This document shows positions 16,320 to 24,815 of a stretch of DNA of 38,284 nt, piece by piece (position 1 is the stretch's first letter; each line of letters begins with the position of its first letter). The stretch is from positions 1-38,284 of the forward strand of contig JAFGHA010000039.1 in NCBI GenBank assembly GCA_016930275.1. The letters are read 5' to 3'. This stretch comes from Chitinispirillaceae bacterium. Its GTDB lineage: Bacteria > Fibrobacterota > Chitinivibrionia > Chitinivibrionales > Chitinispirillaceae. A program made the position numbers and the translations under genes. The notes beneath the pieces were generated by a model, which had not been told where the DNA came from, searched no databases, and saw nothing but the letters and a program-made list of their open reading frames with translations.

Positions 16320-19300
16320 CTATCTTCTGTTTTTTTTTACAGCTTTCTTTGCAGCCTTTTTGACACTCTTTTTAGCTACCTTTTTTATCGCTTTTTTTGC
16401 ACTCTTTTTTACAACAGCTTTTTTTGCTGCCGTTTTTTTAGCGAAACTCTTTTTCACGACCGTTTTCCTGGCTGTCGTCTTTTGTACAACCGTTTTTTTG
16501 GCCGTCACTTTTTTGGCAACCTTCTTTTTAGCCGCCGCTTTTTTGACTGTTTTTTTCGGAGCGACTTTTTTTAAAGCCTTCTTTTTGGCGATGGTCTTTT
16601 TCACCGGGGCCTTTTTAACCGACTTTTTCACCACTGGTTTTACCGCCGCCATTTTCTCCTCAACGACAGCCTGAGCGGCAGCCAGACGGGCGATCGGTAC
16701 CCGGAACGGTGAACATGACACGTAGTTCATACCGATACTGTGGCAGAACTTGACGGAATCGGCATCACCCCCATGCTCCCCACAGATGCCGACCTTGAGG
16801 TTCGGTCGTGTCGAACGGCCGCGGGTGATACCTGTTTTAACCAATTCGCCTACACCGTCCTTGTCAATAGTCTGGAAAGGATCGGCCGGGAGAATTTTCC
16901 CATTGATATAATCCGGGAGAAATCCACCGATGTCGTCACGGGAGAAGCCGAAACTCATCTGAGTGAGATCATTGGTGCCGAATGAAAAGAATTCGGCGAC
17001 ATCGGCCATCTTATCGGCCGTCAGCGCAGCACGCGGAATCTCTATCATCGTTCCGAACATGAACGGTATCTTCTTCAGCCCGAGATCCGCACATACTTCT
17101 TTGTAAACAGCGTCGACGAGCTTCTTCTGGTTCGCCAGTTCATTGGAGGTGCAGGTTACCGGAATCATTATTTCGGGATACGCTTTCTTCCCCTCCTTGA
17201 TGAGCTCACCGGCAGCGGTAAGAATCGCGCGGATCTGCATTTCTGACACTTCGGGATAGGTGACACCGAGACGCACGCCGCGATGCCCGAGCATCGGGTT
17301 GCTCTCCCTGAGACTCTCACCCCGCTTTTTGACGTCATCGACACTGATGCCGAGTTCCTGCGCCATCGCGGCGACCTTGTCTTCACTGTGTGGAACGAAC
17401 TCGTGGAGCGGCGGATCGAGCAGACGAATGGTGATCGGCAAGCCGTGGAGCACTTCCATGGTCGCCTTCATGTCTTTTTTGACAAATGCGGAAAGTTCCG
17501 CGAGTGCCGCCTTCCGCTCCTCAAGCGAGCCGCTCATGATCATCTTGCGCAACAGAAAGAGCGGCTTGTCGCTTCCTTCGCCATAAAACATATGCTCGGT
17601 ACGGAAAAGGCCGATTCCCTCGGCGCCGAATTGTACCGCTTTACGGGTATCGTTCGGTGTGTCGGCATTGGTCCTGATCTTGAGCACCCGGACCTTGTCG
17701 CAGAGTTTCATCAGATCGCCGTACGCCAGATTGTGCTCGAGATCCACATCCACCAGCTTGAGGTGCCCCTGGTAGATGAGCCCTTTGGTACCGTTGAGGG
17801 AAATCCATTCTCCTTCCCTGACCGTCACGCCGGATTTCGTCAAGAAACTTTTAGCGCCCACTTCGATATCGGAACACCCTACCACGCAGCACTTTCCCCA
17901 GCCGCGGGCAACCAGAGCCGCATGCGACGTCATGCCGCCTTTCGAGGTGAGAATCGCCTGGGCCTTGTGCATCCCGTCGACATCCTCGGGCGAAGTTTCT
18001 TCACGGACAAGAATAACTTTCTCTCCGCGGGCAGCCCACTCAACAGCAGCTTCGGAGGTGAATACCGCCCGACCGCTGGCTCCTCCCGGCCCTGCGGGCA
18101 ACCCCTTTGCAATCGGCGACATCGTTTTTTCGGCGACCGGATCGATCATCGGCAGGAGCAGTTCAACAAGCTGGTTCGGCCCGACACGCATCAACGCGGT
18201 TTCGGCATCGATCATTCGTGCTTTCTGCATTTCGGTAGCCATACGCACTGCGGCAACACCATTGCGTTTACCGACACGGCACTGCAGCATAAAGAGTATG
18301 CCGTTTTCGATTGTGAATTCAATATCCTGCATATCGTGATAGTGTTTCTCGAGCGCCAGCTGAATCTTGAAAAGCTGCCCGTAACATTCCGGAAATGACT
18401 GTTCAAGTGTGGGAAGATGCCGGCTCTGGTCGTTTTTCGAATATTCATTGATAGGTGACGGGGTACGGATACCGGCAACGACATCCTCTCCCTGCGCATT
18501 GATAAGATATTCGCCATAGAACTGATTCTCACCGGTACCGGGATTACGGGTAAACGCCACACCGGTGGCACTACCTTCACCCATATTACCGAAAACCATG
18601 GTCTGCACATTTACCGCTGTTCCCCAGTCATCGGGAATTCGTTCGATACGGCGGTAATCAATGGCACGCTTTCCGTTCCAGCTCATGAACACGGCACCGA
18701 TACCACCCCAGAGCTGTTCCATCGGTGTTTCAGGAAACGGTTTTCCCAGTACATCGCGAACGATCCGTTTGAATTCACCGACCAGCATTTTCAGATCATC
18801 GGCGGTAAGGTCGGTATCGATTGTATACCCCTTGGCTTTCTTAACCTCATTGAGTCGCTCGTCCAGAATTTTCCGGATACCTTTGCCGTTCTTCGGCTCG
18901 ATACCCGCGGCCTTTTCCATCACCACGTCGGCATACATCATCACCAGACGACGATAGGCATCATACGCGAAACGAGGATTTCCGGTCTTCTCGATAAGTC
19001 CCTGGATGGTATCGTCATTGAGACCGATGTTGAGCACGGTGTCCATCATACCGGGCATCGATCGACGGGCTCCCGAACGAACCGACAGCAGCAGAGGATT
19101 CTTCGTATCACCGAATTTTTTCCCCATGAGTTTTTCAACTTTCGCGAGTGCCGCATTTACCTGACCGGTCAGTTCCTTCGGATAGGATTTTTTATAATCG
19201 TAGTAATAGGTACACACTTCTGTCGTGATAGTAAATCCCGGAGGTACGGGTAGTTTGAGCTGCGCATGTCCGGCCATTTCGGCAAGGTTCGCACCTTTAC

Positions 19301-19373
19301 CGCCCAAAAGATTCTTCATCGATTCGTTTCCGTCAGCCTTGCCGCCTCCAAAAAAATAGACGTATTTCGCCAT
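16320..19373 (-). CDS. ppdK: Pyruvate phosphate dikinase with a histone H1-like C-terminal tail
   Basis: Residues 1-907 are a complete PPDK, which interconverts pyruvate, ATP and phosphate with PEP, AMP and pyrophosphate. The nucleotide-binding domain opens with MAKYVYFFGGGKADGNE; the phosphohistidine is H484 in TSKGGMTSHAALVARGWG; the PEP/pyruvate domain has GLFRTEHMF, FGTNDLTQMSFGFSRDD and catalytic C864 in GICGEHGGD, ending in the usual CSPFRVPIARLAAAQA. Family proteins normally stop there. Here the frame continues for 110 residues (908-1017; 16323-16652) made of VKKSVKKAxxKK-type repeats: 45 Lys, 3 Arg, many Ala/Val/Thr, no acidic residue. This resembles histone H1, Hc1 or AlgP tails. The start is fixed by family similarity and GGAGG/AGGGG upstream. 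Many A runs in the tail would favour slippage or assembly error. Confidence 0.96.
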   Translation of the reverse strand: MAKYVYFFGGGKADGNESMKNLLGGKGANLAEMAGHAQLKLPVPPGFTITTEVCTYYYDYKKSYPKELTGQVNAALAKVEKLMGKKFGDTKNPLLLSVRSGARRSMPGMMDTVLNIGLNDDTIQGLIEKTGNPRFAYDAYRRLVMMYADVVMEKAAGIEPKNGKGIRKILDERLNEVKKAKGYTIDTDLTADDLKMLVGEFKRIVRDVLGKPFPETPMEQLWGGIGAVFMSWNGKRAIDYRRIERIPDDWGTAVNVQTMVFGNMGEGSATGVAFTRNPGTGENQFYGEYLINAQGEDVVAGIRTPSPINEYSKNDQSRHLPTLEQSFPECYGQLFKIQLALEKHYHDMQDIEFTIENGILFMLQCRVGKRNGVAAVRMATEMQKARMIDAETALMRVGPNQLVELLLPMIDPVAEKTMSPIAKGLPAGPGGASGRAVFTSEAAVEWAARGEKVILVREETSPEDVDGMHKAQAILTSKGGMTSHAALVARGWGKCCVVGCSDIEVGAKSFLTKSGVTVREGEWISLNGTKGLIYQGHLKLVDVDLEHNLAYGDLMKLCDKVRVLKIRTNADTPNDTRKAVQFGAEGIGLFRTEHMFYGEGSDKPLFLLRKMIMSGSLEERKAALAELSAFVKKDMKATMEVLHGLPITIRLLDPPLHEFVPHSEDKVAAMAQELGISVDDVKKRGESLRESNPMLGHRGVRLGVTYPEVSEMQIRAILTAAGELIKEGKKAYPEIMIPVTCTSNELANQKKLVDAVYKEVCADLGLKKIPFMFGTMIEIPRAALTADKMADVAEFFSFGTNDLTQMSFGFSRDDIGGFLPDYINGKILPADPFQTIDKDGVGELVKTGITRGRSTRPNLKVGICGEHGGDADSVKFCHSIGMNYVSCSPFRVPIARLAAAQAVVEEKMAAVKPVVKKSVKKAPVKKTIAKKKALKKVAPKKTVKKAAAKKKVAKKVTAKKTVVQKTTARKTVVKKSFAKKTAAKKAVVKKSAKKAIKKVAKKSVKKAAKKAVKKNRR

Positions 19374-19744
19374 ATTCCCCTGACCTCCGTATGATTTGTT
19401 TATAATAGGATGGACTGTTACTGCCTGAACCGGGTGATTACCTGTCTTCGCGGTCGTTTCATGATGAACAACCGCTCGATTGAGGAAACTGAAAAACAGT
19501 AAAATATACATCCTACGAAGAAGGAGTTACAAGCCCTGCTGCAGCTGGAACCGGCAATAAAAAACATTTTATCGCCGTTAATCAACCGGCATTTATACAC
19601 AAGGCTGCCCCCGGATCGACCGTAACGTGACGACGGTCTTCGCTGCAATCAGTTCATGACTGTACCCCTATCAGGCCGCAATGTTTTCCCGGCCTGTTTT
19701 CAATTGAACCGGCCGGTGCCATGATGGTAGATTGTAGTACTATT
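19374..19744. other. 371-base divergent intergenic region with leader hairpins
   Basis: Separates ppdK (minus) from the GH57-like operon (plus). Near ppdK, the minus strand holds TATTAT/TATAAA at about plus 19400-19405 with only a weak -35. No coding frame is convincing. The plus-strand end holds a terminator-like hairpin and a perfect palindrome, listed separately. Confidence 0.6.
19672..19717 (+). promoter_or_regulatory. Attenuator-like leader ahead of the GH57/STAS/SLT operon
   Basis: CAGGCC (19672-19677) pairs with GGCCTG (19691-19696) and is followed by TTTT, like a terminator, yet no plus-strand gene ends upstream. Ten bases on lies the perfect palindrome ACCGGCCGGT (19708-19717), whose GGCC could compete for the same arm. 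Together they look like a small attenuation switch. No ligand or leader peptide was recognised. Confidence 0.35.
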
Positions 19745-21655
19745 ATGAAACGCGACGCACTAGCACTACTTTTACACCCGTATAAAAACGGTCTTGTTTC
19801 ACCATCCTTCCTCAGGGAATCGATCAACCGTTTTTTTACCGAACTTTTTTCTATTCTGCAACAGTTTCCGCAACTGAGGTTCAACCTGGTTATTCCGGGA
19901 TACATTCTTGAAGCGGCGGATCCGATATATCTTGCACAATTGCGCGATTTCGGCAAACGCGCTATCATCGAACTGATATGCACCGGCTATACGGAGCCGT
20001 TTCTGAGTTTTTCTCCACCTGAACTCACGATTAAAAATATCAGACACGGTTTAAAGGTCATCGAAGAGTTGACGGGTATGGTTCCACGCGGATTTCTCCC
20101 GCCGTTCTCAAACTGGGAACCCTCGTTTATCGCCGAACTGCGTAATGCGGGAATGCGGTACGTACTGCTGTCCAACGAGCTTTTCACCGATGAGATACGC
20201 AGTGCATGCGGTTACTGGGTTACGGAACATGCCGGAAGTTCCATTGGACTGATCGGTACGAATGTGCTTAATCCGTTTCAACCGCAGCCTGATTTCATCG
20301 AGTACCTCCGTTCCATTTACGCAAAAAACAGCACCCCTGACATTGAACCATTCATTATTCTGCATTACCCGCTTCCTCTCTGCAGCCAGAAAACCGACGA
20401 TGCCCGGGATTTCTTCCGCACGACCATCGAAGAAATCGAAAAACACCTTCTGAGTTTCCAGCCGGCCTGCCTCGGCGACATCCTCGGAAATGTCAATCCG
20501 GTCGGCATGCAGTACATACCGACCAGCCTTCAGATGGGTCGACGGGGCATGGTAGATCTTCATTTTCTCAACTATCTTTTTTCATTTGACCAGATCGGTT
20601 TCCTTCAGCGCAAACTACTTGACATATTCAACCGATACCAGTCACTGACGAACCCGCGACCGCCGGTCGAGCTGCTGCGGGAACTTTATTTTCTCCAAGA
20701 CATCAACCGTTTTCTTCCCGGAAATGAATCGGGGTTCGAGGTCGCCACCGACCGGGAGGCAACCTACTCCCGGCTGATCGCCGTCGACCGTGAAATCAGC
20801 ACCCGGGAGAAAAACGACGGCGGCAGAGTAAGCATCACCGACTTTCTGCACAACGGTGGAAAAACGATCATTCTTTCAAACAATGCGATAAAACTGTTCA
20901 TCAGTCACCTCACGGGAGGTCAGATCATCGGTTGCGATCTGCGTCGTCCATGCGTCAACCTCTGCAGCGTCTATAATCGGGCCCGACGCCGGCAACCGGA
21001 TATCATCGTTTCCGATGCTTCACGCACCTGGTTTCTCGACAGAATTCTTCCCGAGCACCTGTCTGAAAACGATCACAACGCCCTGCTGACCACCGATACT
21101 GCCGATTTTCATTCAGGAGACTTCGATTACAAAATCCATGCCACTCCAAGCGGAACGAGTGTCAGTCTGGTTCGCACCGGTTCCTTTCAACGCGACGACC
21201 GCCACTATCCGCTGCGGATCGATAAAGTATTCGGTATCGAACATGAGCATCCGGAACTTCTCTTTGTCTACCAGCTCAGTAATCCTTCGCTGATGACGGT
21301 CGGTTTCACCTTCGCAACTGAACTCAACCTTTACCTACCGGGCAGCAGCACCGGTCAGGTAAGCCTGAAAGCGGAAAAAAACCGTTACAATTCACCGGGC
21401 CGACAGCTGCTGCGTTTACCCGACGGCACCTCCTGGGAGCTGCAGGATGCGAAAAGCGGTATCACGATTATGCTGCAGACACAGAAACCGGCCACACTCT
21501 GGTGTCTGCCCTCATCGACAACGGAACCGGCAGACGGTTACCGTATTATTCTGACCTGGCCCATTGTCCTTGAAGCAAGTTCCCAGTTTAAAATCCTCGG
21601 AAAAATCATCTGTAAATTACCCCGCAGGGCAAGCGGAGGAACCGATGCGATCTGA
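19745..21655 (+). CDS. GH57-like protein lacking the catalytic residues
   Basis: A 636-residue protein with the layout of GH57 4-alpha-glucanotransferases/amylases. The N-terminal barrel shows IELICTGYTEPFLSFSPPEL and then VIEELTGMVPRG..., where family members have PxGxWLTERVWEP with the nucleophile Glu. Here that stretch reads GFLPPFSNWEPS, so the Glu is absent. The segment that normally holds the acid/base (LGDDGEKFGxWP) reads IILHYPLPLCSQ. The C-terminal half resembles the DUF1925/DUF1926 domains of that family. It is probably a pseudoenzyme, perhaps binding glycans. The ATG at 19745 starts family similarity; ATGs at 19721/19724 sit beside a palindrome. Its 3' end overlaps the STAS gene by 11 bases, so translation is coupled. 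Confidence 0.72.
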   Translation: MKRDALALLLHPYKNGLVSPSFLRESINRFFTELFSILQQFPQLRFNLVIPGYILEAADPIYLAQLRDFGKRAIIELICTGYTEPFLSFSPPELTIKNIRHGLKVIEELTGMVPRGFLPPFSNWEPSFIAELRNAGMRYVLLSNELFTDEIRSACGYWVTEHAGSSIGLIGTNVLNPFQPQPDFIEYLRSIYAKNSTPDIEPFIILHYPLPLCSQKTDDARDFFRTTIEEIEKHLLSFQPACLGDILGNVNPVGMQYIPTSLQMGRRGMVDLHFLNYLFSFDQIGFLQRKLLDIFNRYQSLTNPRPPVELLRELYFLQDINRFLPGNESGFEVATDREATYSRLIAVDREISTREKNDGGRVSITDFLHNGGKTIILSNNAIKLFISHLTGGQIIGCDLRRPCVNLCSVYNRARRRQPDIIVSDASRTWFLDRILPEHLSENDHNALLTTDTADFHSGDFDYKIHATPSGTSVSLVRTGSFQRDDRHYPLRIDKVFGIEHEHPELLFVYQLSNPSLMTVGFTFATELNLYLPGSSTGQVSLKAEKNRYNSPGRQLLRLPDGTSWELQDAKSGITIMLQTQKPATLWCLPSSTTEPADGYRIILTWPIVLEASSQFKILGKIICKLPRRASGGTDAI

Positions 21656-22268
21656 AACGCTCGACCTCAGCATCGAATCACGGAGCGGTGACCTCTGGTT
21701 CACCCTTTCGGGCCCTTTTACCCAGGAACAGATCCCCACCTTCCGCGAAAAATTTCTGTTACTTATCGAAGACGGAAACCGCTCGTTTATACTCGACATG
21801 GAATCAATTTCCGCCATTGATCCCGGCGCGATCCACCTGCTGCTCCAGCTGCTCAGCTCACTTAAAGAGAAAAAAGGTTCTCTGAAACTTATTTTCACCA
21901 ATGAGTTGCTGACCCGTACCTTCCATCCGTACCGGAACATATTTTCCATCTACCCCGATTCGTCGCTGCTGATACGCAGAGGTTTTTTCGCGTTTATCTA
22001 CAAGCAGCAACGAATCCTTTCGCGCAAAACAGGCATTCGGCTTTCCCGTCCGGTAGCGCTTTTTCTCCTTATTATTCTTTGCGGCTGGTTTATCTCGCTC
22101 GGATTTATCATCCACCTGCAAAATCGTTACATTAAAAACCAGAACACTGAACTTCAGGAACTTTCACAATGGGAAGCTTCCTCCCGTCTTGAAATTGAAC
22201 GGCTCCGCAACCGCCTTGAGCCGCTTGAGCAGCTTGGTATAGTCCGAGACACTCTGGAGAGCCCCTGA
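21645..22268 (+). CDS. STAS-domain membrane protein with coiled coil
   Basis: A 207-residue protein. Residues 5-105 look like a STAS domain (FTLSGPFTQEQIPTFREKF, then FILDMESISAIDPGAIHLLLQLL, then KLIFTNELLTRTF). In classic anti-sigma factor antagonists, D-S-S-G carries a phosphorylatable Ser; here the site reads IDPGAI, so that Ser is missing. A transmembrane helix follows (about 136-158, VALFLLIILCGWF...) and then a short coiled coil (RLEIERLRNRLEPLEQL). The STAS part is predicted to face the cytoplasm. The start is fixed by GGAGG six bases before an ATG that overlaps the GH57-like gene. The next gene starts one base after its stop, giving a translationally coupled operon. Confidence 0.72.
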   Translation: MRSETLDLSIESRSGDLWFTLSGPFTQEQIPTFREKFLLLIEDGNRSFILDMESISAIDPGAIHLLLQLLSSLKEKKGSLKLIFTNELLTRTFHPYRNIFSIYPDSSLLIRRGFFAFIYKQQRILSRKTGIRLSRPVALFLLIILCGWFISLGFIIHLQNRYIKNQNTELQELSQWEASSRLEIERLRNRLEPLEQLGIVRDTLESP

Positions 22269-22269
22269 G

Positions 22270-23034
22270 ATGCACCATCAGCGCAGTGCCCGCCGATTCG
22301 GCATCATGCTGCATGCCCGGAAAATATGGCTTTCCGAATTATTCAGTCTGTTCATCGTTATCACTCTGGCGACTACACTGTTCGTCCTCACCTGGAAAAT
22401 CGTCTTCAATGAAACCACAATTTACCGAAAAACCAAACGGCTCTCGATGCTGCAGGCCGATAAGGTTCTGCTCACCCATACCGAGAAGGAACTCCGAGGC
22501 CGTGTGGCTATTGCCGAACTGCTCTGCTCGATTGCCGGCAGCCGGATTGAACCGGATATTCTGCTCGAATTATCGGAAATCGTCTACCGTAACAGCAGGA
22601 AATTCGGGTATGATCCGCTGCTGCTCCTCAGTGTCATCGAGGTGGAGAGCGTCTTTGATCCTGAAGCACGGGGTAAATACCGCAGCGGAAAACAGAGTGG
22701 CGCATTCGGACTCATGCAGATAAAACCGGCAACCGCCAATGAAATCGCTACACAACTCGGTATGGATTCGATAGCCCCGGGCGATCTTTTCAAACCGGAA
22801 ATCAATGTCATCCTGGGGGTCGCCTATCTCACCACCATGATCGAACGGTTTAAAAGTTTCAAGCTCGGCATTCTCGCTTATAATCAGGGGCCGGGGGTGA
22901 TCAGTAAACAACTTTCGGAAAAATCCGAACTGTCGGTCCGTTATTACCAGAGGGTACTGACTGCCTATTACCGGCTTAAAAAAAATTCCCTGCAACTTGC
23001 CGCCGCGGAATCAGAGGAACCGGTATGCCGATAG
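22270..23034 (+). CDS. Membrane-anchored lytic transglycosylase (SLT domain)
   Basis: A 254-residue protein. One N-terminal transmembrane helix (about residues 21-43) precedes a helical linker and an SLT/goose-lysozyme-type domain: LLLLSVIEVESVFDPEA with catalytic E126, SGAFGLMQIKPATANEIA (142-159), DLFKPEINVILGVAYLTTMI, and LGILAYNQGPG. Such enzymes cleave peptidoglycan glycan strands to 1,6-anhydro-MurNAc ends. Its topology places the active domain in the periplasm. The gene starts one base after the STAS stop and lies 12 bases before rsmE, so the operon couples a cytoplasmic STAS sensor with a periplasmic wall cutter. GGAG lies about 10 bases upstream. Confidence 0.9.
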   Translation: MHHQRSARRFGIMLHARKIWLSELFSLFIVITLATTLFVLTWKIVFNETTIYRKTKRLSMLQADKVLLTHTEKELRGRVAIAELLCSIAGSRIEPDILLELSEIVYRNSRKFGYDPLLLLSVIEVESVFDPEARGKYRSGKQSGAFGLMQIKPATANEIATQLGMDSIAPGDLFKPEINVILGVAYLTTMIERFKSFKLGILAYNQGPGVISKQLSEKSELSVRYYQRVLTAYYRLKKNSLQLAAAESEEPVCR

Positions 23035-23046
23035 GAAATCTTAACT

Positions 23047-23766
23047 ATGGATAAATCATCCCATTTTCTTTTTTTTGCTGATGACCTTTCCTCCGCAACC
23101 ATAACACTCGACGAGGCGGAATCACGTCATGCCGTTTCGGCGCTCCGGATACTTCCCGGGCAAATACTGCGCGTAACCGACGGAAACGGATCGATCGTGA
23201 CGGGCCCCTGCCATAGCGGTGCGGACCGACGGCTTACCGTTACCGTTTCCAGCCGTTCCACCCTGCCGCGGACCGCTCCGCAACTGCACCTCTGCATCGG
23301 ACTTCCCGAACGTGACGCTTTCGAGACGATTCTGACCAATACCACGGCTCTCGGTATCGCACGTATCATACCGGTTACGGCAGAGTACTGTCAGAAAACA
23401 TGGTGGACAAACTGGGAAAAAGCGGTGGTGCGGTTCCGACAGAAAATGATAGCGTCACTCAAGCAGTCGCACAACGTGTACCTGCCCGAATTGCTGCCCC
23501 CGTGTTCATTGACCGATGCGATACAGCATCCCGGATCCATCACCATGCTTGTTGCGGAAATGTCCGGGACTACGCTGCACGGGATTACATTCCCGACCGA
23601 CACCCCGATATCCTGCTTTATCGGCCCTCCCGGCGGGTTCAGCGCGGAGGAACTGCGACTGCTCACGGAACGTTCAGCGCTGCCGGTCAGAATCGCACCG
23701 ACACGGCTGCGTACCGAGCTTGCAGCAACGGTGCTCTGCGGGCAGATTATCGGTATCTACCGGTGA
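23047..23766 (+). CDS. rsmE: 16S rRNA (uracil-1498-N3) methyltransferase RsmE
   Basis: A 239-residue SPOUT-family methyltransferase that methylates U1498 of 16S rRNA. N-terminal PUA-like part: ITLDEAESRHAVSALRILPGQ with a DGNG motif. Catalytic SPOUT knot: LGIARIIPVTAEYCQ, then IGPPGGFSAEELRLL (SAM-binding loop) and RLRTELAATVLCGQII at the C-terminus. Length is normal. AGGAAA lies eight bases before the ATG. It is the last gene of the run beginning with the GH57-like protein; a housekeeping gene at the end of the operon suggests co-transcription rather than shared function. Confidence 0.95.
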   Translation: MDKSSHFLFFADDLSSATITLDEAESRHAVSALRILPGQILRVTDGNGSIVTGPCHSGADRRLTVTVSSRSTLPRTAPQLHLCIGLPERDAFETILTNTTALGIARIIPVTAEYCQKTWWTNWEKAVVRFRQKMIASLKQSHNVYLPELLPPCSLTDAIQHPGSITMLVAEMSGTTLHGITFPTDTPISCFIGPPGGFSAEELRLLTERSALPVRIAPTRLRTELAATVLCGQIIGIYR

Positions 23767-23834
23767 TGTTTTCACTGAATAACAAATCTAACATCCGTTA
23801 AAACAAAATACTTCTCAGATCTTCATTCAGAACG

Positions 23835-23868
23835 CCCCCCAAATCCCCCGAAGGGTGACTTGGGGAGC
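23835..23868. repeat. C/G-rich palindromic repeat, copy 2
   Basis: CCCCAA (23837-23842) pairs with TTGGGG (23860-23865), with an inner CCC/GGG (23847-23849, 23853-23855). Its order CCCCC-AAAT-CCCCG-A-AGGG-GACTT matches copy 1 at 11454-11483. It lies between convergent rsmE and the barrel-like gene. Confidence 0.55.
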
Positions 23869-23921
23869 GTAAATATCGACGGTAAACAGAAACAAATTAC
23901 CTGTCACCAATCACGAATGCT

Positions 23922-24692
23922 TCAACGTCCCCCAGCGAAAAGAAACCCGGCGGAAATTCCATGGGTAAAAAACCATTCTGAATACGGCATAGTCAGGGGG
24001 AAAAGATCCCGTACCGTTTGCCGTTGCACCGGTTTCCAGAAGCGGAACAGATACCGGATTGAAAACACCAGCCGCTTGCCGACGAGGAACTCCATACCGG
24101 CCCCCGCAGCCGCACTGGCGGACAGACGTCTGCTGTCTTCCAGGTAAGGATCACCTTCGGAGGTAAGTTTCCGGTTTCGATCGGGATCTCGCTCCTCTTC
24201 AAACAATGCCACAAAGTGGCACCCACCGCCAATGGCACCAAATCCCCATGCTCCGTCCGAAAGACGAAAAGGGAATTCGACCAGAGGTTGACATCCGACG
24301 TGATACATAACCGACATGTAAATCATCGACGGCGGCATCGATCCGTCGCTGAGCAGCAGCCCCTCAACAGTCCCCTCCTGCACCGCTCCAAACTCAAGGA
24401 ACAGCGGCACCGCCACCCGTAATCCAAACGGTAAAACAAAATTCTTCCCGACGGTAATTCCCTGCGTCCGCAACAGTTTCCGCTCAAAATGCTGTACCCG
24501 CCCGTCACCGAAATCGATCATCCCGTCACGTGAATGCCAGCTTACCACCCCGCTTGCAAAAAAGTGATTATCGGTAAGTGACCGGGCCTGCACCACCGGC
24601 ACCAGGCACAATACAGACAAAAGCATTACCACGGCACATGCATATTTTCCGGATGCAACGTCACCCGTTGTCCTGCCGGTTGCTGTTTTCAT
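23922..24692 (-). CDS. Predicted outer-membrane beta-barrel-like protein
   Basis: A 256-residue protein that matches no named family. The ATG giving MKTATGRTTGDVASGKYACA is preferred: its hydrophobic stretch AVVMLLSVLCLVPVVQA with a likely cut after VQA (residue 38) makes a signal peptide. The mature part is a series of short amphipathic strands rich in Gly and aromatics (for example FVLPFGLRVAVPLFLEFGA and LVFSIRYLFRFW) and ends in FLFAGGR rather than a classic C-terminal Phe. This is the pattern of small OmpA/OmpW-like barrels, but that is inference. The frame is open 31 codons further upstream. Monocistronic; 123 bases separate it from corA. Confidence 0.55.
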   Translation of the reverse strand: MKTATGRTTGDVASGKYACAVVMLLSVLCLVPVVQARSLTDNHFFASGVVSWHSRDGMIDFGDGRVQHFERKLLRTQGITVGKNFVLPFGLRVAVPLFLEFGAVQEGTVEGLLLSDGSMPPSMIYMSVMYHVGCQPLVEFPFRLSDGAWGFGAIGGGCHFVALFEEERDPDRNRKLTSEGDPYLEDSRRLSASAAAGAGMEFLVGKRLVFSIRYLFRFWKPVQRQTVRDLFPLTMPYSEWFFTHGISAGFLFAGGR

Positions 24693-24815
24693 TTTATATG
24701 AATCATCCGTTCTCCGCCGTTTCGGCTTGAAACAACTGACTATAAATAATCGGATAAAAATAACATCAGGATGCCTGAAAAGCATCCCCGACCTGCACCC
24801 GGCCGAAGGAGGGGA

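Noticed and set aside
16261..16674. A 137-codon plus-strand frame rich in Phe and Ala
   Set aside because: It is the exact complement of the Lys/Ala codons of the PPDK tail; no ribosome-binding site and no natural protein character beyond low complexity.
17283..18398. A 371-codon plus-strand frame inside ppdK
   Set aside because: Antisense to a well-conserved PPDK catalytic region, with no recognisable domain; explained by codon bias of the opposite strand.
23835..23868. Intrinsic terminator of rsmE
   Set aside because: The hairpin lacks a T run and matches the repeat at 11454-11483, so it is listed as a repeat; it may still end transcription.
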